This document shows, one piece after another, positions 36,552 to 44,097 of a stretch of 64,000 nt of DNA. Both the position numbers and the translations under genes were made by a program. The notes beneath the pieces are model-generated. The model searched no databases, had not been told where the DNA came from, and was given only the letters and a program-made list of their open reading frames with translations. Numbering within the stretch: position 1 is the stretch's first letter; every line of letters begins with the position of its first letter. Origin of the DNA: CALJFL01 sp036961205 (lineage in GTDB: Bacteria; Pseudomonadota; Gammaproteobacteria; Pseudomonadales; Halieaceae); assembly GCA_036961205.1 (NCBI GenBank), contig JBALVI010000011.1:18521-82520 (forward strand). Direction: 5' to 3'.

Positions 36552-38015
36552 CTAGACAAAGACTTTGGGTGTGAACATCCCATGAAAACCTTGCGGCATG
36601 TGATGGCCGAGCTTGATAACGGCTATTTCATCGCTGAAATCCTGGCTGTCGATCAGTACCACCTCTGTTTTATCTTCGTTACCGTTGTAGACATAACACA
36701 TGATGTAGAAGTCATCGTCACTTTTGGCGTTTGGCTTCGCTACCATCAAAGGCTCACCGGTGAAGCGGTAGGCGCCAAAGTCATGAACCTCAACTTTACC
36801 GGTAAAGCGGTCAATTTTCTGGATGCCGGTAAAGTAGGTCTTGGGACTGTTTTCCGGGTAGGCGCAGGTCACAGCAAAGCGGTTCTCACGGGTGGTAAGG
36901 GTCCAGTCCCACTGCGGGAATTCAGCGAGTAGGGCATCTGTAATGCAGTCCTTCTGGACAGTTCCATTCCGCAGGTCGACTACAAATCGCATGTAATGAC
37001 CGCCACCAGCCTTGAAGTCGACATCCGGTGAGAAAATATCCAGGTCGTCGGCTTTATGGGTGGGCGTGCTATAAGCTGACTCCTGAGTTTGGATTATATC
37101 GAAATGCAGCTCACCGTTTTTCTCGTAGGCATTGCCAAAATGCAATGAGGCCAGCGGTTCGATCTCTATCTCCTCGACAAGCTTGAGAGTATGCAGGTCA
37201 ATAATGATGATCTTGTTGCGTAGCGTATTATCGAACTTCATGACATCGGCTACCGATCCACCGAGTAAAATTGGCAGGGGATTACCACCCATACCCACTG
37301 AGGACTGGATAAAAATACCGTAGTTTTCGCTGAGGGCAAAATCGTGTAATAACGGCATGTGATCGAGAGAGAAAGTAGCCTTGTCGACCAGTTTCCCGCT
37401 GGGGGAAATTTTATAAAAATCAAAGCCGGGTTTGGGGCCGAATTTCATACCAAAGTTATAGTAATAACCGGTGTGAGGGTTTTTCTTGCCGTGGGCGCTA
37501 AAAGTACTGGATTTGCCAAGGCCGCCATCGTAGAAATACTCACCTTCGGTATCAAGGGTGTCGGGTTCTATTGCAAAGGGTCGTCCGCCTTCACATAGCG
37601 CGAGAAATTTGCCGCCGTGCATAATCAGTCCGGTGTTAGCCGGGTTGGCTGGCATGGAAAAACGCCTGAAAAATTTGCCTTTCGGCGTGCCACCAAAACC
37701 CCGGTAGATCATTTCCCCGGCTTTGGTTTCGGCAACATACTTGGGCGTACGGATGAACTTGTTGGCGAAGTGGACTTTGCCATCAACAAAAGTGGTGCGG
37801 GCAATCATGCCGTCGCCGTCAAACCAGTGTAAGAACTCCTCACCGCCAAGTTTCAATCGTCCCGGGCCGTTACGGTAAAACGAGCCGGTTAAATCAGCGG
37901 GAACGGTGCCAACAATGTCGTCAACCCAGTAATCGAACTCCTGTTCCTGAGCCTCAAAGTTACCTTTGATGGTCGGGCTTGCTTGCTCGTTATCGATGCT
38001 CTGTGCAATGTTCAT
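36552..38015 (-). CDS. Carotenoid oxygenase (RPE65/lignostilbene dioxygenase family)
   Basis: 487 residues from the ATG at 38015 (GAGAAACC upstream); an upstream in-frame ATG at 38072 is not needed. The four iron-binding histidines of the beta-propeller are visible: SAHGKKNPHTG, PLLHDFALSENYG, SLHFGNAYEKNGELHFD, and the C-terminal MPQGFHGMF. DLTGSFYRNGPGRL near the N-terminus is a family signature. These non-heme iron enzymes cleave a double bond of carotenoids, apocarotenoids or stilbenes. No carotenoid biosynthesis gene or rhodopsin lies in the window, so the substrate could be imported or lignin-derived. Confidence 0.9.
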   Translation of the reverse strand: MNIAQSIDNEQASPTIKGNFEAQEQEFDYWVDDIVGTVPADLTGSFYRNGPGRLKLGGEEFLHWFDGDGMIARTTFVDGKVHFANKFIRTPKYVAETKAGEMIYRGFGGTPKGKFFRRFSMPANPANTGLIMHGGKFLALCEGGRPFAIEPDTLDTEGEYFYDGGLGKSSTFSAHGKKNPHTGYYYNFGMKFGPKPGFDFYKISPSGKLVDKATFSLDHMPLLHDFALSENYGIFIQSSVGMGGNPLPILLGGSVADVMKFDNTLRNKIIIIDLHTLKLVEEIEIEPLASLHFGNAYEKNGELHFDIIQTQESAYSTPTHKADDLDIFSPDVDFKAGGGHYMRFVVDLRNGTVQKDCITDALLAEFPQWDWTLTTRENRFAVTCAYPENSPKTYFTGIQKIDRFTGKVEVHDFGAYRFTGEPLMVAKPNAKSDDDFYIMCYVYNGNEDKTEVVLIDSQDFSDEIAVIKLGHHMPQGFHGMFTPKVFV

Positions 38016-38102
38016 AGGTTTCTCGTTGATCGCTGTTGGCTCTATGGCTAGCACTCTAGCACAGAACAACAAAAAATCAATGCTGACTGTTTTTTTAAGA
38101 TT

Positions 38103-38432
38103 TCAAAAGTTCATATGGCCTGCGTAACTCCATACCGTGATATTCAGGCCCATTCCATCCACTAAGGGTCCCGCCGAGTAGAGGTCCTCAACGACGTTGC
38201 CCTGGGCTTCGAAGCGAGTGCGAGGCCCCGGCACATTGGATACGGACAGGGCGCGGTTCCAGGGTGCCAGTGGTATATCGCCATTGATGCCCTTGAGCGT
38301 CGGAGATATAGCCGGGTCGGCGGCCTTCTTGATCGCCACGGTGCCAGCGTAAAGGGCTTTGCCGACTGAAGGCAGGTTGCCAATATCGTATTTCAGATGA
38401 TCGCGCAGTGCATCCCACAGCAGGCGCCACTT
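38103..38432 (-). pseudogene. Broken WS/DGAT acyltransferase
   Basis: The frame reads a WS/DGAT-like linker (LPSVGKALYAGTVAIKKAADP, GINGDIPLAPWNRA) and then jumps straight to the C-terminal domain: SVSNVPGPRTRFEAQGN, SAGPLVDGMGLNITVWSYAG. It stops after GHMNF. The active-site HHxxxDG half and much of the C-terminal domain are missing, so the gene has a large internal deletion and a clipped end. The open frame extends to 38633 but that part is antisense to insertion-sequence debris. An intact pair of homologues lies at 10.7-13.6 kb. Confidence 0.65.
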
Positions 38433-38581
38433 CCAAGGTGTCGCCACTGCGGGTCTGGCAGACAATCGCGACGATTTCCCCGTAGCGATCATCCTTAGGC
38501 TGGAGGCAACAAGAGCGACCACTTCGGCCCAGACCAATCGGGCAATCTGGCATAGGTAACGAACTTCTGCGACTCCCAGGC

Positions 38582-38657
38582 ATCTTATTTGAATATATCG
38601 AGGTGTTCTACAATCGACAACGACGACATTCACTGATGGAGTAGGGCGGTTGCTTGA
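38582..38657 (+). mobile_element. Chimeric remnant: IS3-family OrfB end fused to IS6 tail
   Basis: 38582-38633 reads ILFEYIEVFYNRQRRHS, the unmistakable C-terminal motif of IS3-family OrfB transposases. It is followed at once by GATGGAGTAGGGCGGTTGC TTGA, the last codons of the IS6 transposase seen at 36500 and 42961. Recombination between two decayed elements is the simplest explanation. Confidence 0.7.
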
Positions 38658-38731
38658 AATTTTGGATCTGAATATAATCGATTGCAGAACTCAACTTGTA
38701 AAAATCGCTCTCCTTTATCAGCAGCCCTAAT

Positions 38732-39217
38732 ATGACCGACGCAGACGCCAGTACCGAGCATAGCAGCTACTACGTGCTCAATCGTGATTACTTCAGCGAG
38801 TGCTTCGATGAATCGGCCAACACCACTGCCAGCGTTAAAACCTACGTCAAGGCCATAGGCCTTATTTTCATGGCTAGTGTTATTTATGCGATGGACATCG
38901 AGATCTATGTCGCCGCATTTTTACTTTGCTTAGGCGTTGTCGAGCTATTATCTATTCGTTATAAACGCAGCTGGTGGATTAACCGCCAAATGCTCAGCCG
39001 CGCTGCAGGCAGCAAGGTAGTTGTTCGGGTTAATGATCAGGGGATTTTTACTGATAGCACCTACCACCAGCAAGGTATGCATTGGGGAGATATTGATGAG
39101 ATTAAGGATACTGAGAAAGGGTTTTTGGTTAAACATACTAGCGGTACTAGTTATCTTTCAAAAGGCGGGCTAGACGAGGAGGTGCTAGTCGTGTTAACCG
39201 GGAAGACAGATGGCTAG
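38732..39217 (+). CDS. YcxB-like membrane protein
   Basis: 161 residues. Two hydrophobic segments (about 42-58 and 60-74) follow a soluble N-terminal part. The C-terminal domain VNDQGIFTDSTYHQQGMHWGDIDEIKDTEKGFLVKH resembles the YcxB-like/PH-like fold (STxxHxQxxxW..I..V). Family function is unknown. It stands between insertion-sequence debris and a converging hypothetical gene. Confidence 0.6.
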   Translation: MTDADASTEHSSYYVLNRDYFSECFDESANTTASVKTYVKAIGLIFMASVIYAMDIEIYVAAFLLCLGVVELLSIRYKRSWWINRQMLSRAAGSKVVVRVNDQGIFTDSTYHQQGMHWGDIDEIKDTEKGFLVKHTSGTSYLSKGGLDEEVLVVLTGKTDG

Positions 39218-39244
39218 ATGGTCATTTCCTTTGATGTAAAAGTG

Positions 39245-39568
39245 TCACGAAAAATAATCCTTCATCCAATTGTAAAGCGTCTCTTCGCTTAGTTCAGAAA
39301 AAGCCATTTGCTCAAACTCGTCCGCAGGATCTTTATCTCTAAATGTAAATTGATAGCGTAATATCTCAGGCTGTTGGTCATGCAAAATAATGATAATACG
39401 CTTACCGCTTTTTAAGCAGTCGATGGTCATAGCATCTACAGGTATACCACTAGTACGCAACTTTTGACTCACGCCCACAACAGGGTTAATGGTTTTAAAA
39501 TCTCGCTGGATACGGGTATGAGACTCGGTGGTTAAATCGCATAGGGCTTCTAGGTGTTTGTGGGTCAC
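39245..39568 (-). CDS. Conserved-looking hypothetical protein
   Basis: 107 residues, soluble, no signal peptide. THKHLEALCDLTTESHTRIQ and SGKRIIIILHDQQPEILRYQFTF look like a real alpha/beta protein rather than a chance frame, and the acidic ending ELSEETLYNWMKDYF is coherent. I do not recognise a family. It converges on the YcxB-like gene. Confidence 0.55.
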   Translation of the reverse strand: MTHKHLEALCDLTTESHTRIQRDFKTINPVVGVSQKLRTSGIPVDAMTIDCLKSGKRIIIILHDQQPEILRYQFTFRDKDPADEFEQMAFSELSEETLYNWMKDYFS

Positions 39569-39609
39569 GTGGATTTTCTCTAATGATTGGTTTATTGGGT
39601 GGTTTATTG

Positions 39610-39663
39610 GGGACAGGCCACGTTTATCGTTGCATGTCTGATTGGCTAATTGTGGCCTGTCCC
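39610..39663. repeat. 12-base perfect inverted repeat (REP-like)
   Basis: GGGACAGGCCAC (39610-39621) and GTGGCCTGTCCC (39652-39663) are perfect inverted copies separated by 30 bases. The pattern resembles paired REP palindromes of the kind mobilised by Y1 transposases. A further GACAGGCCCGTC lies just downstream. Two direct GGTTTATTGGG copies precede it. Confidence 0.55.
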
Positions 39664-39753
39664 GTTTTACCGCCGAAATTATGTCAGGTTCGACAGGCCC
39701 GTCAATTCAAAAAGAAGGTAAACTAAAGCTCTACTCTAAAAAGATAGAACATA

Positions 39754-40101
39754 ATGGAAACAGCAGAAAGTGTAGCAATACTCTCAGCAGGCATTTTTTT
39801 TCTGGTAGGGCTACTTACCGGGATTTGGAAATACAGGCAAATTGCCGCGTCAGAGAATGCCCAGGCTCACCCGTATGTTGATATCTGCCATCGAGCCTCG
39901 TTGTTGTACGCCTTTGCAGCGATTCTGCTCGCAAAGTTTGTTGAGGTAAGCCAGCTTGACGACACGGTAGAGCTCATTGCTGTGAGCGTAGTGTTGTTTT
40001 ATTTTGCCACCGCGATTTTTACCTACTTTGTCCATGGGCTATTGAAAGGCACAGACAATCAATTTAAGACACCGCACCGCCTCGGTAACACAACGGTGTA
40101 G
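39754..40101 (+). CDS. Small membrane protein, unknown
   Basis: 115 residues with three hydrophobic segments (about 8-26, 46-64, 72-94). It starts METAESVAILSAGIFFLVGLL. No catalytic motif and no family I recognise. An upstream in-frame-free region with REP-like repeats separates it from neighbours; the ATG is preceded by AAAGATAG, a weak ribosome-binding site. Confidence 0.5.
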   Translation: METAESVAILSAGIFFLVGLLTGIWKYRQIAASENAQAHPYVDICHRASLLYAFAAILLAKFVEVSQLDDTVELIAVSVVLFYFATAIFTYFVHGLLKGTDNQFKTPHRLGNTTV

Positions 40102-40307
40102 CCTGTTTTTATGGCGGTGACGATGCCATTAACAATATCTCAGCACCGGCTGAGAACCGGTCGTGGGATCCGATCGATACGATGAATGTGGTTTCTGGAG
40201 ACGACATCTTCAGAAAGCCATAATTATGGGGCTAGCATAGACATAAGTCGTCTACGGCCTATACTGCTAATATGATGTTTATTGTTAGATTATTTCTGGG
40301 GCTTGAA

Positions 40308-41729
40308 ATGTATAAGATTAAGAAACGCTTGCTTCCCGTTGCCGTCATCGCGGCCACGCTTACGCTTTCGGTTGAGGCGGCTACAGATGCCGAGAGAATA
40401 CAGATGCTCGAAACTCAGCTCGAGCAGCAACGGCAGATGCTGGAGGTTATGGACGCCGAGCTCAAGCAACTCAAAGCCGGTCAGCCCGCCGTGGTTGGCG
40501 AAGTAGTGATCACCCCAGCCGAAGAAGAGCAGGCTGTTGTTGCCAATGTTGAAGAGTCGAGCCGCGCCGCGCCCGACTCGCTATCAGCAAATATCTACGG
40601 CTTTGTTATGGCAGATATGATTTACGACTTCAAGCGGGTTGACCCGAATTGGAATGATACTCTGAGGGTCACCACGATTCCGACCGAGGAGGGCGCTTAC
40701 GGTCGTGATGGCGAGTTCGTATTCGGCGTGCGCCAGTCCAGGCTTGGCATAAAAGGTAACTATGGCGACGACATCACCTACATACTAGAAGCTGAGCTCT
40801 TTGGTGTAGGGGGCGACGAAGGGCAAACCACACCGCGGCTCCGGCATGCATGGGCTACCTATAAGAACTTCGGTATGGGTCAGACCTGGTCCAACTTTAT
40901 GGATATTGATATTTTCCCCAACACCCTCGATTACTGGGGACCCACGGGAATGGTGTTTTATCGTAACCAGCAGGCGCGCTATACATTCCCCATGGGTGAG
41001 GACGAGTTTTCCGTCGCATTCGAGGATCCCGGTACCGCACTGAGTGTGGGTCGTTTCCGCGACGCAAACGCCTGCGAAATCCCCAATCCGCCGGCCGATT
41101 GTGAATCTATCGACTCCGGAGCGGGTGACCTGTTTCAGGCCTATAACGACCTACCCGACCTGAGCGTTCGCTACCGTAATAACGGTGATTTTGGCCACTA
41201 CCAGGTTGCCGGCATGCTTCGAAAATTGGGTTATGAACGCTTGGATACCGGAAAGAAGGACCACGAGTTGGGCTGGGGTATCAATGCAAGTACCGGCTTT
41301 AAAACCTGGGGCAGGGACGTGCTGAAGCTTCAGGTTGCGTACGGCGAGGGTATTGGCAACTACATGAATGATGGCGGCCTCGACATCGCCCCAGACTCAC
41401 CGGATATCACCAGGGCAGAGGCAGAAGCAGTGCCGCTTTTGGGCATAAGCGCCTATTATGACCACTACTGGAGTGACAAATGGTCCACCTCTGTTGGCTG
41501 GTCCATGACTGACCTTGACGTTAGTGCGGGGCAAGATGAGTCGGAGTTTGCCAAGGGCCAGATCGCCCAGATAAACCTGTTGCACTATCCGCGGGACAAT
41601 GTGCTTTTGGGTACCGAGTTCAGCTGGGGTGATCGGGAGGATGTCAACGGTGAGACCGGCAACGACTACCGAATACAGTTTTCCTTGAAGGTTAACTTTG
41701 ATTCCGGCGATATCATGAAGGGCCGATAA
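40308..41729 (+). CDS. DcaP-like trimeric porin
   Basis: 473 residues from the ATG at 40308. Signal peptide about 1-24, then a coiled-coil (DAERIQMLETQLEQQRQMLEVMD, split here by register), as in DcaP-type porins. After a spacer comes the barrel: ANIYGFVMADMIYDF, FVFGVRQSRLGIKG, LRHAWATYKNFGMGQTWSNFM, and the terminal strand YRIQFSLKVNF before a short tail. DcaP-like porins pass small dicarboxylates and other negatively charged solutes. It lies 66 bases upstream of a secreted glutaminase on the same strand, suggesting joint expression, with a hairpin (CCCTGTG...CACAGGG) between them. Confidence 0.85.
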   Translation: MYKIKKRLLPVAVIAATLTLSVEAATDAERIQMLETQLEQQRQMLEVMDAELKQLKAGQPAVVGEVVITPAEEEQAVVANVEESSRAAPDSLSANIYGFVMADMIYDFKRVDPNWNDTLRVTTIPTEEGAYGRDGEFVFGVRQSRLGIKGNYGDDITYILEAELFGVGGDEGQTTPRLRHAWATYKNFGMGQTWSNFMDIDIFPNTLDYWGPTGMVFYRNQQARYTFPMGEDEFSVAFEDPGTALSVGRFRDANACEIPNPPADCESIDSGAGDLFQAYNDLPDLSVRYRNNGDFGHYQVAGMLRKLGYERLDTGKKDHELGWGINASTGFKTWGRDVLKLQVAYGEGIGNYMNDGGLDIAPDSPDITRAEAEAVPLLGISAYYDHYWSDKWSTSVGWSMTDLDVSAGQDESEFAKGQIAQINLLHYPRDNVLLGTEFSWGDREDVNGETGNDYRIQFSLKVNFDSGDIMKGR

Positions 41730-41795
41730 TATTAACGCCCGCGTACCCTGTGACAATGACGCACAGGGGTAGCTATTAACTTAACGGAGTTCACT

Positions 41796-42818
41796 ATGAA
41801 AATGTTTGTTGTACCTCGCTTTACAGCCGTTATTGGCTTGTTGTTCTTTACCATATCCGGAGCTTTCGCCGCCCAACCCACTGCCAAAGACTTTCAGCGC
41901 GTGGTCGACAATGCGTATTCCCAATTCAAGGATGTGAAGGAGGGCGCTAACGCTGACTATATTCCTTTTCTGGCCACTGTCCCCAGCGACATGTTCGGCG
42001 TGGTTATCATTACCCGCGAAGGCGACATCTACTCTGCGGGTGAACTCGACTATGAGTTTTCGATCCAGTCAGTATCCAAGCCATTCACTGCCGCGTTTGT
42101 CATGCAGCAACAGGGCCCCAAAGTAGTACGGGAAAAGATTGGCATCGAACCAACCGGGCTCGCATTCAATTCTAAATTAGCGCTGGAGATATACCCCTCC
42201 CGCTCAGTTAACCCGATGGTCAATGCTGGAGCTATTGCAGCGGTAAGCCTGGTTGATGCCTCATCCGAGGAAGACCGCTGGGGGAAGGTGCTGGACAATA
42301 TGAGTGCATATGCAGCGCGCGACTTGAAGGTTCTCGAAGAGGTTTATACCTCTGAGTACGAATCTTCTTCTAGCAACCGCGGCATAGCCAATTTGCTCTA
42401 CAGCTATGAGCGCTTGTACAGCGATCCCGAAGAGGCCTTACGTGTTTATACCAAGCAGTGTTCGGTTGGCATTAATACAAAAGACCTCGCAATGATGGGC
42501 GCCACGCTCGCCAATGAGGGGGTTAACCCGGCAACCGGTAAGCGTCTTCTGGATAGTGAGCACGTTCCCGAACTCCTGGCGATTATGGCAACAGCCGGTT
42601 TTTATGATGAATCCGGAGAGTGGATGTATAGCGCCGGCCTGCCAGCCAAGACCGGTGTTGGTGGCGGTATTGTAGCCATAGTGCCTGGTCGATTCGCGAT
42701 AGCTACTTTCGCACCACCCTTAAACGAATCAGGCAATAGTGTTCGAGGAATGAAAGCGATTCGCTATATTTCTGGAGAGCTGGGTGTTGGTCTTTACGGG
42801 CCTAATCCTAGCGAATAG
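41796..42818 (+). CDS. glsA: Secreted glutaminase (serine-dependent, GlsA family)
   Basis: 340 residues with a Sec signal peptide (about 1-26, ending AFAA). The glutaminase Ser-Lys pair is in FSIQSVSKPF (S92, K95). NPMVNAGAIAAVSL, SSSNRGIANLLYSYERL and YSAGLPAKTGVGGGIVAIVPG are the other conserved blocks. The family hydrolyses glutamine to glutamate and ammonia; typical bacterial members are cytosolic, so the leader makes this a periplasmic form that would feed on external glutamine. Length is normal once the leader is removed. Insertion-sequence debris starts 22 bases after the stop. Confidence 0.88.
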   Translation: MKMFVVPRFTAVIGLLFFTISGAFAAQPTAKDFQRVVDNAYSQFKDVKEGANADYIPFLATVPSDMFGVVIITREGDIYSAGELDYEFSIQSVSKPFTAAFVMQQQGPKVVREKIGIEPTGLAFNSKLALEIYPSRSVNPMVNAGAIAAVSLVDASSEEDRWGKVLDNMSAYAARDLKVLEEVYTSEYESSSSNRGIANLLYSYERLYSDPEEALRVYTKQCSVGINTKDLAMMGATLANEGVNPATGKRLLDSEHVPELLAIMATAGFYDESGEWMYSAGLPAKTGVGGGIVAIVPGRFAIATFAPPLNESGNSVRGMKAIRYISGELGVGLYGPNPSE

Positions 42819-42840
42819 GTTCGCTGCTACCCTGGGCATG

Positions 42841-43033
42841 TCAGTTAGGCAGGCTCAGCGGTTTTTGGGTGCACATGCTGCTGTATCAAATCTATTCAGT
42901 TTGGGCAGGCACTTGATCGGGGCGGAACATTATCGGGATCTGAGGATAAGTGCGTTCGGTGAGTGGAGTAGGGCGGTTGCTTGAGGCCTGAGTGTGGATT
43001 CTTCTGATCTCAGAAAGTTAACTTGTCGCTACC
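42841..43033 (+). mobile_element. 3' fragment of an IS6-family element
   Basis: 42841-42984 encodes SVRQAQRFLGAHAAVSNLF and continues to ISAFGEWSRAVA and TGA, the C-terminal end of an IS6-family transposase, close to the copy at 46540-46685. 43016-43033 (AGTTAACTTGTCGCTACC) resembles the right terminal inverted repeat of that copy. The left part of the element is missing. It abuts the truncated higB directly, so the element inserted in or deleted into the toxin gene. Confidence 0.75.
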
Positions 43034-43035
43034 CT

Positions 43036-43152
43036 CTGAAGGGTAGTTTGAAGGGGTTTCATTCAATACGGATCAACGATCAATGGCGACTGGTTTTTCG
43101 CTGGAATGGTGGGCAGTCACAAAATGTTCAGATATTGGATTACCATAGGTAG
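43036..43152 (+). pseudogene. higB: Truncated HigB/RelE-type toxin (C-terminal part)
   Basis: Frame LKGSLKGFHSIRINDQWRLV followed by FRWNGGQSQNVQILDYHR and a stop. SIRINDQWR and the final DYH are the hallmarks of HigB killer proteins, which cut mRNA on ribosomes. The N-terminal ~55 residues are replaced by IS6 sequence. The intact antitoxin gene follows 11 bases later. Loss of the N-terminal half should inactivate the toxin. Confidence 0.8.
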
Positions 43153-43163
43153 AGGTATAGGAA

Positions 43164-43433
43164 ATGATTAAGCAACCGAAAAATCCCTTCCATCCCGGTG
43201 AGATACTCCTCGAAGAGTTTCTTCAGCCCCAAGGTTTAAGTCAGGCTGAGTTTGCAAGGAAAATAGGATGGACCAAGGCGCGACTTAATGAACTTATACG
43301 CGGGAAACGCGGCGTAACAGCAGGGGCGGCATTAGATCTCTCCGACGCTCTTGGGACATCAGCAAAACTCTGGATGAACCTGCAGGTGACTTATGACCTG
43401 GATAAGGCAGCATCCGCGAGAGAGGCAGCCTGA
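43164..43433 (+). CDS. higA: HigA-family antitoxin (orphaned)
   Basis: 89 residues. PKNPFHPGEILLEEFLQPQG is the typical HigA start, and the helix-turn-helix runs LSQAEFARKIGWTKARLNELI. LWMNLQVTYDLDKA near the end is family-typical. It follows the truncated higB in the usual toxin-first order, so the antitoxin now lacks a working partner here, though it could still repress its own promoter or neutralise a related toxin. Confidence 0.88.
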   Translation: MIKQPKNPFHPGEILLEEFLQPQGLSQAEFARKIGWTKARLNELIRGKRGVTAGAALDLSDALGTSAKLWMNLQVTYDLDKAASAREAA

Positions 43434-43525
43434 TTCACGAGGTGCCAAGTTAACTCCCTCAAGCTGTCAAATCGGCGGATGGATACTCACAAAGGCAACC
43501 GATTTCCACCCAATGACATCTCTGC

Positions 43526-43805
43526 CATAGACCGAGGGTGTGTCTTCCACAACTCTATGATTCTACTAAAAGTAAATTCCCCACCACGATTTTGAAGACA
43601 CACCGTCCGATTATGAGGCGGGTGGTCTGTGGTGACGCTGGGCAGTAAGCCGAAGAAAGCTAACGGGTTTTGCTGATGGGGTAGGGCAGGGGTGCTAAGA
43701 CCGAGCTTATGCCGAAACTGGTCGTGGATTATGCCGAGCTGGTTGGCGCTAAGTTGAAGAAGGGTAAGGGGTTTTTGGAACCGAACTTCGAGGTGGTGCC
43801 GAGCT
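43526..43805 (+). repeat. Dispersed structured repeat, copy 1
   Basis: Order: hairpin 1 (43526-43559, CATAG...CTATG arms), hairpin 2 (43598-43632, loop TTATGAG), A unit from about 43640 (GGGCAGTAAGCCGAAGAAAG), a frame MPKLVVDYAELVGAKLKKGK from 43709, and B unit 43745-43801. Similar copies are at 47395, 48831 and 63580. No transposase of its own. It is flanked by IS6-like end sequences (43443 and 44022) and lies next to a HIT pseudogene. Confidence 0.8.
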
Positions 43806-43830
43806 CAGTCCCGATTATCTGCGGCCTCTA

Positions 43831-44019
43831 TCAGCCGTAGGTAAGACAGGCTCGAATCCGCTCGGCATGAGCTTCCAGTACGGCGAAATCTTCCATCTCG
43901 CGGGCATGTAGCTTGAACTCCAGGCCCTGGAACCGTGGCATGATATGAAATACCGTCTGCCCTGCCGCAGGTCCGTTCAACTGGGCGATCATAATGCCCG
44001 GCATTTCCCTGATCTGGCG
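43831..44019 (-). pseudogene. HIT-family (histidine triad) protein, C-terminal fragment
   Basis: The frame reads MPGIMIAQLNGPAAGQTVFH, then IMPRFQGLEFKLHAREMEDF and AVLEAHAERIRACLTYG. This is the C-terminal half of a HIT nucleotide-binding protein, but the HxHxH triad is collapsed to a single VFHIMPRF, as if four residues were deleted. The N-terminal half is missing and sequence ends at an IS6-like end near 44020. Cannot be active. Confidence 0.75.
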
Positions 44020-44097
44020 AAGTTAATTTGCCAATCCCCAAATGCGGCTTATCTTGAGCCGCAAATGAGAATAATTTGTCACTGATCTTTTTTTCTG

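Noticed and set aside
38434..38633. N-terminal part of the minus ORF 38103-38633
   Set aside because: Mostly antisense to the IS3/IS6 scar; only the part below about 38432 resembles WS/DGAT.
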